Shown: positions 54,347-63,957 of the stretch, piece by piece
Layout: every line of letters begins with the position of its first letter
How positions within the stretch are numbered: position 1 is the first letter of the stretch
Assembly (NCBI GenBank): GCA_900696645.1
Contig: CAADGV010000032.1
Coordinates: forward strand, 52,716-116,715
Length of the DNA stretch: 64,000 bases
Source: an uncultured Chlorobiota bacterium
GTDB lineage: Bacteria; Bacteroidota; Ignavibacteria; UBA10030; UBA6906
Direction of reading: 5' to 3'
Made by a program: the position numbers and the translations under genes
Notes under the pieces: generated by a model
What the model was told of the DNA's origin: nothing
What the model saw: only the letters and a program-made list of their open reading frames with translations
Database searches by the model: none

Positions 54347-54675
54347 TGCGATTTGCCTGTCTCTTCCTGTTTTGGAGCCTCTTCCTTGGGTTGCTCTTGC
54401 TTAGCCTTCTCATCTTTCACTTTTTCATCCACGAAATTTAATTTTAACTCACGGATGAGTTCTGTCAGAAAGCGGTCTTCTTCTTGTGAGAGATTCCCCT
54501 TTGTTTTCTCTTTCATCATGTCGAGAAGGTCAATCGTCCCTTGCGCCGCATGTAGATCCCGCTCGATCTTTCCGGTGATCGTGCTTTTGACTTTCCCGAG
54601 TTGTTCCATGCACGCAGCGTGATACATGAATACAAGTTGTAGAAACAGTTGGCTGTTCTTATCCTTGATGTCCAT
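54343..54675 (-). CDS. DUF1844 family protein
   Basis: 110 residues. The N-terminal 75 residues match the DUF1844 pattern (LFLQLVFMYHAACMEQLGKV, ARGTIDLLDMMKEKTKGNL-like AAQGTIDLLDMMKEKTKGNL, E-D-RFLTELIRELKLNFV). The C-terminus is a Lys/Glu-rich low-complexity tail. Function unknown; no membrane helix or enzymatic motif. GGAGG lies six bases before the ATG. It overlaps the glycosyltransferase gene by 17 bases and nadK by four. Confidence 0.88.
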   Translation of the reverse strand: MDIKDKNSQLFLQLVFMYHAACMEQLGKVKSTITGKIERDLHAAQGTIDLLDMMKEKTKGNLSQEEDRFLTELIRELKLNFVDEKVKDEKAKQEQPKEEAPKQEETGKSQ

Positions 54676-55438
54676 TCATTTCCTCCTTCATTGTCTTGTG
54701 TTGCAGTTCCCACAGTTTTACATATTTCGTAAACACATACGCCGATGACACGACAGAGAGAATAAACCCCTGAATGCCGTCGAGAAATCCCCTTCTCACA
54801 ATATACATCTTGAAAAAGAGAAACGGCGGGCGAACGAGAATGTCATACAATGAGAACTTCTTTCCCGCCGCTTGCATGTCTTTCGCCGCAAGACTTGTGT
54901 ATTTGTTGAACTTGTTGAAATAGTGTTGTAGATCGGGGTCCGTGAAATGCAACAAGTCATACTGCAGGTTGCCGATTTTTCCGACAACGACAATTTGCTC
55001 GTGAACATTGGTTTCCGTGAAGCGTGATTTATCCTTGCGGAACAGCCTCGTCACACGTCCCGGATACCAGCCGCAGTGCTTGATCCATTTACCAAGAAAG
55101 TACGCCCGTCTCGCAACATCAAAGCCTGCACACATTGTGTCTTCACGCAACACAGACTGAATTTCCTCAGCCAGTTCCGGGGGCACACGTTCATCGGCAT
55201 CAAGCCACAGAATCCAATCTCCCGTTGCGTGATCCAACGCCACATTCTTTGTTGCGCCGTAACCCTTCCACTCTACTGTCAATACCTTGTCGGTAAATTG
55301 TCGCGCCAAGTCGACAGTCTTGTCGGTACTGCCCGAATCTACAACAATAACCTCGTCCGCCCATTTCACGCTTTCGAGACAATCGACAATGTTATGCTCT
55401 TCATTCAATGCAAGAGTGATCACGGAAAGCTTAGCCAT
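54659..55438 (-). CDS. Family 2 glycosyltransferase (WaaE/KdtX-like)
   Basis: 259 residues, GT-A fold. The N-terminal LSVITLALNEEHNIVDCLESVKW is followed by VVDSGSTDKTVDLAR and the metal-binding DADERVPPELAEEI. FRKDKSRFTETNVHEQI matches the LPS-core beta-glucosyltransferase subgroup. A C-terminal hydrophobic stretch (GIQGFILSVVSSAYVF) suggests membrane association. It lies with the O-antigen ligase, MsbA-like exporter and a second transferase, so a lipopolysaccharide core or glycan role fits. Overlaps the ligase gene by eight bases. Confidence 0.92.
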   Translation of the reverse strand: MAKLSVITLALNEEHNIVDCLESVKWADEVIVVDSGSTDKTVDLARQFTDKVLTVEWKGYGATKNVALDHATGDWILWLDADERVPPELAEEIQSVLREDTMCAGFDVARRAYFLGKWIKHCGWYPGRVTRLFRKDKSRFTETNVHEQIVVVGKIGNLQYDLLHFTDPDLQHYFNKFNKYTSLAAKDMQAAGKKFSLYDILVRPPFLFFKMYIVRRGFLDGIQGFILSVVSSAYVFTKYVKLWELQHKTMKEEMNGHQG

Positions 55439-56672
55439 TTGCTGCCTCCGTCTGTGCTACTTTCCCGGCAGCCAACGCCATGCCGCACACCGCCCACACG
55501 ACCATGATAATCTCCGCATCACCAAAGTTCCATTCAAACAATCCGTTAATATGAAATCCCGCCATTGCCGCAAGCGCGCCCAGCGCAATTGATCCGTACA
55601 GCCAATCAGCCTGGCACTGCCGCTCGATCTTTTGAATGACCAACCATAACTTGACGAAGATTGCAGCAACTGCCGCAGTTCCCAACAATCCCACGGTCAC
55701 AAGCAACGTAATGAGATTGTTGTGAAGATGTCCTTCAGGCTTCCATTCTGGCGGCGCATACATCGGCCAGACCTGCTCGATGCCGATGTCGCCGATGCCG
55801 ATAATGGGATGATCTTTGAAGATGTTGATTCCCGTTTGCCACATCCGCAGCCGTTCGATGTTATGTTCGTGATACGGATTGAAGATGCTGGACATTCGTT
55901 CCTGCATTTCGGGGGATGCAAACATCACCACTGCAACAACAAGAAGAAACAGCGGCAGAAAGATCTTCTTCGCACGGAAAGCCCCGATGACGATTGCCCC
56001 GGCAAGAAACCCGAGCCAGGAACTTCGAGTGAAAGTGAAGAGAAGATTCGTACCGATAGGAATCAAAGCAAGAACCGCAAACCACCTGAGCTTCGACGGA
56101 GTTTTCGGATGAACGACAAACGGCAGCACAAGCAGCATTCCGAACATCATCATCCCTCCTGCCGTCATGTACATCTGAAACTCACGCAGCCGGCGGCCGA
56201 ACTGCAGATACTCGCTAAAGTGCAGGATGACGTCACGCAAACTCCACAACGAAACGAATACCATCGAGAGGACAAGCGTCCCGAAAACAATCTTCAATGT
56301 CCGGCGTGAGTTGATGTTCGCCAACAGAATGTACATGATCGGCAACAGTGTCACCCTTCGGTACATGTACAGGACTGATTGTTCTCTGTTGTAGGCAAAG
56401 ATGGTGGAGATGCCTTCTGCAACAATATATGCCAGGAAAAACTTGTCCAGCGGAGTAGCGGGAAACCCCCACGATCGTCTGACGGCCATCCTACCGATCC
56501 ACAAGAGCGCCGCCGACCCGTAAGCGATATTCATCGCGGCAATCGAAAGCGTGCTGCTGAAGAGGAACGCCATCAGCAACAAGATGATCGCCGCGTCGAG
56601 ACGCGTTGCAGAATCCGCCGCATCGCCGAAGAGAAACCGTCGTACATCTATTATGTTCGAGTGTTGAGTCAT
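55431..56672 (-). CDS. O-antigen ligase family (Wzy/WaaL-like) membrane protein
   Basis: 413 residues from ATG 56672 (AAGGGATA upstream; frame open to 56753). Ten or more membrane helices. The family loop is at about 285-325: NIERLRMWQTGINIFKDHPIIGIG... GHLHNNLITLLVTVGLLG, with the Wzy_C-type H-N pair. TRSSWLGFLAG is the other conserved segment. It transfers polymer to lipid A-core or polymerises repeat units in characterised members. Coupled by TAATG overlap with the upstream transferase. Confidence 0.9.
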   Translation of the reverse strand: MTQHSNIIDVRRFLFGDAADSATRLDAAIILLLMAFLFSSTLSIAAMNIAYGSAALLWIGRMAVRRSWGFPATPLDKFFLAYIVAEGISTIFAYNREQSVLYMYRRVTLLPIMYILLANINSRRTLKIVFGTLVLSMVFVSLWSLRDVILHFSEYLQFGRRLREFQMYMTAGGMMMFGMLLVLPFVVHPKTPSKLRWFAVLALIPIGTNLLFTFTRSSWLGFLAGAIVIGAFRAKKIFLPLFLLVVAVVMFASPEMQERMSSIFNPYHEHNIERLRMWQTGINIFKDHPIIGIGDIGIEQVWPMYAPPEWKPEGHLHNNLITLLVTVGLLGTAAVAAIFVKLWLVIQKIERQCQADWLYGSIALGALAAMAGFHINGLFEWNFGDAEIIMVVWAVCGMALAAGKVAQTEAANG

Positions 56673-57538
56673 TATCCCTTCTTTGCTGTTCCGAACCATC
56701 GCTGCAGTCGTTTCGTCAGAGGCTGCAAAAAAAGCATTACATGCCGCCACCAATCGGGCGGCTGTTCGTCGATCTTCGAATCAAAATTCCATTGTGACAC
56801 TGCGATGCGTTCTTTCATGACGGCAGGATGTGTGCCGGTAAACCGTTTCAAATGGCCGAGATGATAGTATGTGTGTTCGACCGGAGGAACCCGTTTCTTC
56901 ACTTCTTCATCGGAAAAGTAGAGTTGATGAAAGCCGACATTCTTGGTGTACATGACCTGCGGTGGACGAACCCAGCCGTAGTGATAAATCTCAGCATCGA
57001 TTTTTTTCCGCTTCAACAATGTTCCGTCACGATGGCGGAAATCCATGCCGTCGCCCCACGACGCGATGTTCGGATGGCGCTTGACGATGCGACATTCCTT
57101 CACATACCAGGTTCGATAATCATCCTGATAGAAATCGTAGCTGCCGTAAAAGTGCCGATAGCCGAACTGCAACGCCTCGATCTTCTCGTCCTTCAGATAC
57201 CGCTCCATTTCCGAGCGAACAACAGGAAAGTACTGTTCGTGCAACACTTCATCCGCTTGAATATAGAAACACCAATCGCCGGTACATCGGTCGAGGGCGT
57301 GGTTCGTCTCGACAGAAATCAACAGCCCTCCTTCGCGCAGACTCATGTCCCATTCACGCTCGATGATAATCAGCTTCGGGGAGGAAATCGTGCGAACGAG
57401 TTCAAGCGTTTCATCTTCGGACTTCCCCACATTCAAAATGAACTCATCGCATAACGGCAGAATGGACGATACCGCCTCGACGACGGGATAACCGTACTTC
57501 ACTCCATTCCGGATAATCGAAAAGCCGCTGACCTTCAC
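56672..57538 (-). CDS. Glycosyltransferase, family 2-like
   Basis: 288 residues with GTG start two bases after the MsbA-like stop, preceded by AGGTG. A GT-A-like core starts at KVSGFSIIRNGVKYGYPVVEAVSS, with EFILNVGKSEDETLELVR and the metal site QADEVLHEQYF (Asp-x-Glu variant of DxD). The second half (HFYGSYDFYQDD, IYHYGWVRPPQVM) is seen in glycan transferases of Bacteroidota. Acceptor unknown; operon context points to surface polysaccharide. Confidence 0.85.
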   Translation of the reverse strand: MKVSGFSIIRNGVKYGYPVVEAVSSILPLCDEFILNVGKSEDETLELVRTISSPKLIIIEREWDMSLREGGLLISVETNHALDRCTGDWCFYIQADEVLHEQYFPVVRSEMERYLKDEKIEALQFGYRHFYGSYDFYQDDYRTWYVKECRIVKRHPNIASWGDGMDFRHRDGTLLKRKKIDAEIYHYGWVRPPQVMYTKNVGFHQLYFSDEEVKKRVPPVEHTYYHLGHLKRFTGTHPAVMKERIAVSQWNFDSKIDEQPPDWWRHVMLFLQPLTKRLQRWFGTAKKG

Positions 57539-57540
57539 AC

Positions 57541-59364
57541 CTACACCTGGAACTGAAGTTCGTACAGCCTTCTGTACACGCCTTTGCTGTTTGCAAGCAA
57601 CGCCGCATGTTTCCCTTCTTCAACGATTTCTCCTTTCTCAATCACAATAATCCGGTCGGAGTGTTGAATGGTGGAAAGGCGATGCGCAATCACAACGGAT
57701 GTTCTTCCTGCAAGCGTTCTCTCGACCGCTTCCTGAACAAGGATTTCCGATTCGGTATCGAGCGCCGAGGTTGCTTCATCAAAAATCAGGATTGGAGGAT
57801 TTTTGAGAATTGCCCGCGCAAGTGAAATACGCTGCCGCTGCCCGCCCGAGAGTTTCGTTCCCCGGTCACCGATTTTCGTGTCATAGCCGTTGGGCAATCG
57901 TGAAATAAACTCATGTGCATTGGCAATCTTCGCCGCTTCGATAATGTGATCAAGTGAGGTGTCGCTTCTGCCGTAAGCGATGTTGTTCCGGACGGTATCG
58001 TTGAACAAAATCGTCTCTTGCGTTACGATTCCCATCAATTTACGCAGAGAATCCAACGTGATGTCACGAAGATCAATGCCGTCCAGCGTAATCCTCCCTT
58101 CGCGGGGATCATAGAACCTCGGCAGCAAATCCACCAGGGTTGATTTGCCTCCACCGCTCGGCCCGACGATTGCGACCCGTTCTCCCTGCTTGATTTCCAG
58201 CGATACGCCTTTCAAAACCACATCGCCCGTTTCATACTTGAACGAGACATTCTCGTACCGGATTTGATGTTTGAATTCGGTGATGGAAGTGGCGGAGGGT
58301 TTGTCAAGAATTGCCGGCTCCGTATCGAGAATTTTGAACACACGCCCCGCCGCTCCGATTCCCTCCTGCACACTGTTGAATGTCTGCCCGAACAGTTTGA
58401 TGGGCGGGAGCATTTGCGAGAGTACCACGATGTAGCCGATGAGGGCGCTCGAGGTTATTGAGCTTGTTCCGCTGATGACTCTGCCGCCGATAAACCAGAC
58501 GATCACAGCAATCGCGATCACGCCGAACATTTCGGAAATGGGAGACGCGAGATTTCTTCTTCGCTGGATTGTTTTCATCAGATCCGCATAGCGGGATGAT
58601 TCATTCGAGAATCTCCCCGTCTCAAACTCTTCCATCCCGAACGCCTTCACGATGCGCACATTCGCCAGCGACTCATCCAACACCGACATCATATCCGCCA
58701 TCTTCTCCTGCATAAAAATCGATTGCTTCTTCAGCTTGTCGGCGATGCGGCTGATGATGATGCCTCCAATCGGAATGATCAACGCCACAATCACTGTCAA
58801 CTGCCAATCGAGCAGCAGCAACACGGTTGTTGAAAGGACGATGGTGGGAGGATCTCTGAAGAAGCTGTTGACGACGGCCATCGCCGAGTCGTTCAGAATT
58901 CTCACGTCATTCACGACCGTGGCAATGAGGTTTCCCTTTCGCTCTTCGGTAAAGTATGAAAGGGAAAGATGCTGCAAATGGCGATACACATCATTGCGGA
59001 GCCGGTGCATGATCCCATGCTCAATGTCCGCCATCAGATACTGGTTCACGAGCGAGAAGAGATTTTTCAGCAGAAAGGATGCAAAGACGGCAATCACGAG
59101 AAATAGCAACGCAGTCGGCCGGTCGTATTGTGCTACAAGTCCGGCGAGGAACTGCTTGAGATAATTTCCAAGATTGAAGACGGATGTACCCGTGGCCGCT
59201 ATCTCCTCGACCTTCGGCGGAGAGAAGACGACATCGAGCATCGGGATGAGCAGGATGTACGACAGTAATTCCAGCGGCCGGCTGACAAGCATACACAGGT
59301 TGGCAGCAATCAGCCTCAACCGGTACGGCTTGACGTAGCTGATGACGCGCAGAAAGATTTTCAT
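57541..59364 (-). CDS. MsbA-like lipid/glycolipid ABC exporter (fused permease-ATPase)
   Basis: 607 residues: six membrane helices in about 1-320, then an ATPase domain with Walker A VGPSGGGKST, signature LSGGQRQRISLARA, Walker B ILIFDEATSALD and H-loop VIAHRLSTI. Flips lipid A-core or similar lipids across the inner membrane in characterised MsbA proteins. Location beside glycosyltransferases and an O-antigen ligase supports that. It begins 34 bases after leuS. Confidence 0.92.
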   Translation of the reverse strand: MKIFLRVISYVKPYRLRLIAANLCMLVSRPLELLSYILLIPMLDVVFSPPKVEEIAATGTSVFNLGNYLKQFLAGLVAQYDRPTALLFLVIAVFASFLLKNLFSLVNQYLMADIEHGIMHRLRNDVYRHLQHLSLSYFTEERKGNLIATVVNDVRILNDSAMAVVNSFFRDPPTIVLSTTVLLLLDWQLTVIVALIIPIGGIIISRIADKLKKQSIFMQEKMADMMSVLDESLANVRIVKAFGMEEFETGRFSNESSRYADLMKTIQRRRNLASPISEMFGVIAIAVIVWFIGGRVISGTSSITSSALIGYIVVLSQMLPPIKLFGQTFNSVQEGIGAAGRVFKILDTEPAILDKPSATSITEFKHQIRYENVSFKYETGDVVLKGVSLEIKQGERVAIVGPSGGGKSTLVDLLPRFYDPREGRITLDGIDLRDITLDSLRKLMGIVTQETILFNDTVRNNIAYGRSDTSLDHIIEAAKIANAHEFISRLPNGYDTKIGDRGTKLSGGQRQRISLARAILKNPPILIFDEATSALDTESEILVQEAVERTLAGRTSVVIAHRLSTIQHSDRIIVIEKGEIVEEGKHAALLANSKGVYRRLYELQFQV

Positions 59365-59398
59365 AACACGTCGGCCGGGTGGAATGGTGTGAAGCGAA

Positions 59399-62005
59399 TC
59401 ATTTCACGACGATGTTCACAAGTTTATTCTTCACAACAATCTTCTTTGCAATCTTCTTGCCGTCGATGTGCCTGCGCACGTTTTCATCGGCAAGAGTCAG
59501 AGTTTCCAAATCGTGCTCGGAAGTATCTTTTGCCACGGAGATTTTCGAGCGGACTTTCCCGTTTACCTGCAACACCACCTCAACCGTTGTCTCCTCCAAC
59601 TTTGCCGGATCGAATGAAGGCCACGATTCGTACGCCAGCGTTACGGTGTGACCCATCTTCTGCCACAACTCTTCTGCAATATGAGGGGCGAACGGCGAGA
59701 GAACTTTGATGAACGGTTCCAGTACCTGCCGGGGTTTCGTTTCGCTTTTCATCACCTCATTCACAAAAATCATCATCTGCGCGATAGCTGTGTTGAAGCT
59801 GAGTCGCTCGATATCGTCTCCGACCTTCTTGACCGTCGCATGGTACACACGCTCCACATCAGCCGATGGCGGAACGTCTTTAATATCGGGATCAAGATTT
59901 CCGGCATCGTCAACGTAGAGACGCCACACGCGGTTTAGGAAACGGAACACGCCTTCGACACCGCGGGTACTCCACGGCTTCATCTCCTCCAGCGGACCCA
60001 TGAACATTTCAAACATCCGCAGTGCATCGGCGCCGTACTCTTTCACAACATCATCCGGGTTGACAACATTGCCCAGCGATTTCGACATCTTCTTGGAATT
60101 CTCTCCGAGAATAATCCCCTGATGCCGCAGCTTCATGAAAGGCTCTTTCGTGCTGACGTAGCCAAGATCGTACAGCACTTTGTGCCAGAAGCGGGCATAC
60201 ATCAGGTGAAGTACGGCATGTTCCGAGCCGCCTACGTACAGATCAACGGGCATCCAGTACTTCTCTTTCTCCTTCGAGAAAATCTCATTGTCGTTCTTCG
60301 GATCGAGGTAGCGCAAATAGTACCAGCACGAACCTGCCCACTGCGGCATCGTATTGGTCTCGCGACGACCTTTGAGTCCGGTTTCCTTGTCGACGATATT
60401 CACCCAATCGGTTGCGAGCGCCAACGGTGATTCGGTTGTCCCGCTCGGCTGAAATTTCTGCAAGTCGGGTAATCGAAGCGGCAACTCATTCTCGCTCAAC
60501 GCCTTCAGCGTTCCGTCTTCGAGATGGATAATGGGAATCGGTTCCCCCCAATATCGCTGCCGCGAAAACAACCAGTCACGCAGCTTGAATTGGACTTTCC
60601 CCTTCCCTATTCCTTTTTCTGAAAGCCACTCGATGATCTTCTTCTTAGCATCGGCTACGCTCAGGCCGTTCAGCGACACTTCATCGTTTGAGGAGTTGAC
60701 GGCAACGCCATTTTCGTTATTGCTGAAGGCTGCCTCCTGCACGTTTCCTCCCGCCACCACTTCAACGATCGGCAACGAGAATTTCCGCGCAAACTCCCAA
60801 TCACGTTCGTCGTGACCCGGCACGGCCATGATGGCGCCCGTGCCATAACCCATCAGTACATAGTCGGCAATCCAGATCGGGATGTTTTGCTTCGTTGCCG
60901 GATTAACGGCATAGCCGCCAGTGAAGACGCCCGTCTTGTCTGTCTCAATTCCGCGTTCCAACTCGCTTTTCAGCTTCGCCTGGTTGCGGTAATCATCGAC
61001 GGCCTTTCGTTGCTCCGCAGTCGTGAGTGTCTCGACAAGCGGGTGTTCGGGAGCAAGCACCATGTACGTTGCTCCGAACACGGTATCGGGCCGCGTGGTA
61101 AAGACACGGATTTTCGCATCCGTTCCACTGACGGGAAAATCAATCTCGGCCCCTTCCGAACGCCCGATCCAGTTCGTTTGCTGTTCAACAGTTGATGCAG
61201 GCCAATCAAGCTCCTTGCCATCTTCAAGCAGCCGTTCGGCGTATGCGGTAATACGCATCATCCATTGCTTCATCGGCCGGCGCTCAACGGTGTAGCCTTT
61301 CTCAGTCCATTCGGCGACTTCCTCGTTCGCAAGCACTGTTCCCAATCCTTCACACCAATTCACGGGAATCTCGGCAATATAGCAGAGACGGAAATTCTTG
61401 AGAACGTTATGCTGCTCGATTCTGTTCATCTGCTTCCAGCCGTCGGCGGTGAAGCAGCAATGATCATCCCCGCAATAAAGTGAGCAGTCGATCTTCGAGC
61501 ATCCAACTGCCTCGAATTCCTTGACAAGTTCGTCAACGGGACGTGCTTTGTTGACCCGGTAGTCGTACCACGAGTTGTAGATCTTCAGAAAGATCCATTG
61601 CGTCCATTTGTAGTAATCGGGATCGGTTGTATCGACCTCACGATCCCAATCGTAACTCAATCCCAGCATCTTGATCTGTCGGCGGAAGGTGTTGATGTTC
61701 CGCTCGGTTGTAATGCGGGGATGAATATTCGTCTGCATAGCAAAGCGTTCCGCAGGCAGGCCGAATGCATCCCACCCGATCGGATGAAGAACATTGAATC
61801 CCTTCATCCGTTTGTAGCGGCAGAGAATATCCGTAGCCGTGTATCCTTCAGGGTGACCGACATGAAGTCCGGCACCGGAAGGATACGGGTACATATCAAG
61901 GATGAACACCTTCGGCTTGCCGGAGTAATCCTCCGTCCGGAACGTCTTATGATCGTCCCAGTAGGTTTGCCACTTCGGTTCTATTTCGTGAAAAGGGTAA
62001 GGCAT
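59399..62005 (-). CDS. leuS: Leucyl-tRNA synthetase
   Basis: Class I synthetase of 868 residues charging tRNA-Leu. The HIGH motif appears as HVGH in [25 protein letters not shown] as [13 protein letters not shown], and the editing CP1 domain contains [36 protein letters not shown] and the C-terminal anticodon-binding [16 protein letters not shown] complete the bacterial architecture. It lies 43 bases downstream of the recombinase-like gene. Confidence 0.98.
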   Translation of the reverse strand: MPYPFHEIEPKWQTYWDDHKTFRTEDYSGKPKVFILDMYPYPSGAGLHVGHPEGYTATDILCRYKRMKGFNVLHPIGWDAFGLPAERFAMQTNIHPRITTERNINTFRRQIKMLGLSYDWDREVDTTDPDYYKWTQWIFLKIYNSWYDYRVNKARPVDELVKEFEAVGCSKIDCSLYCGDDHCCFTADGWKQMNRIEQHNVLKNFRLCYIAEIPVNWCEGLGTVLANEEVAEWTEKGYTVERRPMKQWMMRITAYAERLLEDGKELDWPASTVEQQTNWIGRSEGAEIDFPVSGTDAKIRVFTTRPDTVFGATYMVLAPEHPLVETLTTAEQRKAVDDYRNQAKLKSELERGIETDKTGVFTGGYAVNPATKQNIPIWIADYVLMGYGTGAIMAVPGHDERDWEFARKFSLPIVEVVAGGNVQEAAFSNNENGVAVNSSNDEVSLNGLSVADAKKKIIEWLSEKGIGKGKVQFKLRDWLFSRQRYWGEPIPIIHLEDGTLKALSENELPLRLPDLQKFQPSGTTESPLALATDWVNIVDKETGLKGRRETNTMPQWAGSCWYYLRYLDPKNDNEIFSKEKEKYWMPVDLYVGGSEHAVLHLMYARFWHKVLYDLGYVSTKEPFMKLRHQGIILGENSKKMSKSLGNVVNPDDVVKEYGADALRMFEMFMGPLEEMKPWSTRGVEGVFRFLNRVWRLYVDDAGNLDPDIKDVPPSADVERVYHATVKKVGDDIERLSFNTAIAQMMIFVNEVMKSETKPRQVLEPFIKVLSPFAPHIAEELWQKMGHTVTLAYESWPSFDPAKLEETTVEVVLQVNGKVRSKISVAKDTSEHDLETLTLADENVRRHIDGKKIAKKIVVKNKLVNIVVK

Positions 62006-62048
62006 CTTCAGAATTGCGAATGTCGAATTGTCAATGTCGGATTCCGGA

Positions 62049-62951
62049 TTATGAGTTCGCTTTCAGATATATCTTTGCGGTTTCTATTGTGCCGAGTCTC
62101 AGGCGCTGCCGGATTTCTTCAGGCGTTGCTCCGGATTCGGCCAGCCGCCGTGCTGCCGTGTAACACAACGAGTGGGGCGTAATTCCGCTTTCCTTATGAT
62201 TCCTGATGCCGGCAGCAATCAAATAATTGTACACCACATCACGGATGCCCCGCGTCGACATCCGCTCTCCCCTCGTCCGGTTGCCGGCACTGAGCAGCAG
62301 CGGGCTTCCGGATTTCAACTCATCCTTCCGCTCAATCATTCGGAATTCCAAATATTGTCTTGCTGCTTCAGCCACGCGGGAAGTCACAACAACGGCTTCG
62401 TCTTTGGATACCTTCCCCTTGCTCTGCACACGCAGCCGGTTGTTCGTTAAATCCTCGACGTTCGCATGAACAAGCTCCGATTCCGACAAGCCGCAGTCGA
62501 GCATCAGCAGAAGAATTACAGTGTCCCGCATGCCGATTTCATCTTCCGCACCGAGAGTATCAAGCAACCTGCGTACATCGTCATCCGATAATGCTTTTCT
62601 GACGTGAACCCTCGGTCTGCTGTTGCCGCCGACAAATTTCGCCGGATTCGCCTTCAGTATTCTCTTCTCAACAAGAAAAGAACACAAGCTGCGCAGTGAA
62701 GTCAGATATGCCGAAACGGAAACAGCGGAGAGTTTTCTCTCTTTCGTGAGATAGCGCTTGTATCGTTCGACATCTTGAACGAGAAACCGGAAATCCTTCT
62801 TCCTTCTGAACCAACGGACAAACTCGCGCAGGCTCCGTTCATACGTTCCGCGTGTTACAGAGTTCCCGAACGAATCGAGAAACGATGCGATGTACATCCG
62901 GAGCCGCTGCTCCGACAAGCGGGTTTTGACCGGCCGGGGTTGGGCATTCAT
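62049..62951 (-). CDS. Tyrosine-recombinase-like protein with degraded catalytic site
   Basis: 300 residues with an XerC/XerD layout: N-terminal SAM-like core-binding domain (about 15-105) and catalytic-fold domain (about 118-298). Aligned with the family, the first catalytic Arg (GLR) is S156 in [10 protein letters not shown], the HxLRH box is HSLCY (R to C263, H to Y264), and the LGH histidine is missing (LGTIET); K178/K180, H260 and Y295 remain. Strand-exchange activity is therefore unlikely. It sits seven bases after the yfiT-like gene in a housekeeping operon with no element ends, suggesting a DNA-binding role or decaying gene. Confidence 0.85.
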   Translation of the reverse strand: MNAQPRPVKTRLSEQRLRMYIASFLDSFGNSVTRGTYERSLREFVRWFRRKKDFRFLVQDVERYKRYLTKERKLSAVSVSAYLTSLRSLCSFLVEKRILKANPAKFVGGNSRPRVHVRKALSDDDVRRLLDTLGAEDEIGMRDTVILLLMLDCGLSESELVHANVEDLTNNRLRVQSKGKVSKDEAVVVTSRVAEAARQYLEFRMIERKDELKSGSPLLLSAGNRTRGERMSTRGIRDVVYNYLIAAGIRNHKESGITPHSLCYTAARRLAESGATPEEIRQRLRLGTIETAKIYLKANS

Positions 62952-62958
62952 TCCGGCC

Positions 62959-63492
62959 TTACCAGTTCATCCGCTTTTTCAGATTGAGGATATGGGCCAG
63001 ATGATGTTTGCCGTGCCACGCATACATGCCGAGAATTCCGTCGAGCGAGAACTCTTTTTGATGTTCGGGATGAAAGAGCGTGCGCTTGAAGTCATTTCTC
63101 GTCATCGATTTCAGCAACACAACCCACCTCTTGTGAAGGGCATCTAACATTGCAAGCGACACCTCTACCGGAGTCAATTCGGAATCGGGAAGCATTGCCC
63201 AGCGATCTTCCATGTATGGCTTGATGGTCGGCCTCTCCTCAGTCAGCGCGAGCTTGAAGCGGCCGTAAGCCTGCAAATGACTGTCGGGAACGTGATGCAG
63301 AACCTGCCGGACAGTCCAACCTCCCTCGCGGTACGGAGTCGAGAGTTGCTCATCGGAAAGCCCTTTTACCGCCTCTTGAAACTGTCCCGGAGCCGCCGCA
63401 ATTTCGTCAATCCAATGAGCTATATCCGCCTCGGAGATAATGTCGGGGCGCTTGTATCTGCCAATCGGGTACTTCAGTTCCTCGATGTTCAT
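62959..63492 (-). CDS. DinB/YfiT-family putative metal-dependent hydrolase (bacillithiol-transferase-like)
   Basis: 177 residues closely following the YfiT pattern: LKYPIGRYKRP, WIDEIAAAPGQFQEAV, STPYREGGWTVRQVLHHVPDSH, RFKLALTEERPTIKPY, ALHKRWVVLL and YAWHGKHHLAHILNLKKRMNW. The metal-binding histidines are in LHHVPDSH and WHGKHH. The Bacillus relative was described as a metal-dependent hydrolase and grouped with thiol transferases; the substrate here is unknown. It heads the operon through leuS to nadK; no ribosome site is visible before its ATG. Confidence 0.92.
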   Translation of the reverse strand: MNIEELKYPIGRYKRPDIISEADIAHWIDEIAAAPGQFQEAVKGLSDEQLSTPYREGGWTVRQVLHHVPDSHLQAYGRFKLALTEERPTIKPYMEDRWAMLPDSELTPVEVSLAMLDALHKRWVVLLKSMTRNDFKRTLFHPEHQKEFSLDGILGMYAWHGKHHLAHILNLKKRMNW

Positions 63493-63497
63493 AACAC

Positions 63498-63525
63498 GCT
63501 ATAAATTCATGAGTTAAGTGCTCAA
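63498..63525 (-). promoter_or_regulatory. Possible promoter giving a leaderless mRNA
   Basis: Minus strand TTGAGC (63525-63520), 16-base spacer, TATAGC (63503-63498). The yfiT-like ATG begins only six bases later, so a transcript from here would start at or near the start codon. No Shine-Dalgarno is present, which agrees. Confidence 0.4.
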
Positions 63526-63570
63526 AATTTATCCAAATAGCGAGAGACAAGCAAGGTAGGGGACGTGAGG

Positions 63571-63632
63571 CGTAGCGCGGGACTCCCGTCCCACATCAGG
63601 CTTTGTAAAGCGGATTGGCAATCTGTTCCTAT
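63571..63632. repeat. Interspersed repeat, copy 1
   Basis: GTAGCGCGGGACTCCCGTCC followed by CCACATCAGGCTTTGTAAAG and CGGATTGGCAATCTG. It matches copy 2 over the CCCACATCA-GCTTTGTAAAGCGGATTG-CAATC core with a few changes. Confidence 0.75.
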
Positions 63633-63723
63633 GTGAAGGAATCGATCTGTCTCCCGCATCTATAAACTCCCGCCTCGTTGGGGCAGAATCCGTGCAAGAC
63701 GATTCAGGAGAATCGCCCTGCAA

Positions 63724-63794
63724 GTAGAGCGCGGAACCCCAACCCCACATCAAGCTTTGTAAAGCGGATTGCCAATCCGCTCAACATTCCTACG
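63724..63794. repeat. Interspersed repeat, copy 2
   Basis: AGAGCGCGGAACCCCAACCC leader, then the same core as copy 1, ending in the perfect inverted repeat AGCGGATTG-C-CAATCCGCT. A REP-like or small non-autonomous element is likely. Confidence 0.75.
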
Positions 63795-63912
63795 TTATTG
63801 TATCTGTTCTTCCCGCAATTCCCTGCCGTAAGATTCCGTTTCCCAAGAATTGGAAAATGGAGCTGATAGCCGTTTATCAAATCTGATAATTAGCCTGTTT
63901 TTCTCTGGCACT

Positions 63913-63936
63913 CTATATGAGTATATACTCATATAG
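63913..63936. promoter_or_regulatory. Perfect 24-bp palindrome, probable operator
   Basis: CTATATGAGTAT directly joined to its reverse complement, ending 21 bases before the ATG of the next gene. It contains TATACT, a near-consensus -10, so a bound repressor would block transcription. Fits autoregulation by the probable TetR-type product. Confidence 0.6.
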
Positions 63937-63957
63937 TTAATCACTCACGGATGAACA

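Larger units (their letters stand above)
63493..63957. other. Non-coding region with repeats and operator-like palindrome
   Basis: 465 bases between divergently oriented genes. It holds the candidate promoter at 63498, two related repeats (63571 and 63724) and a 24-bp palindrome (63913). Short open frames here do not look coding. Confidence 0.6.

Noticed and set aside
62049-62951. Integrase marking an integrated element at the tRNA gene
   Set aside because: The gene is 9 kb from the tRNA, lies in a housekeeping operon, and has lost key catalytic residues; no element boundaries were found around it.
63529-63866. Short open frames of 62 and 74 codons near the window end
   Set aside because: They overlap the interspersed repeats, lack ribosome sites and show no protein-like composition.
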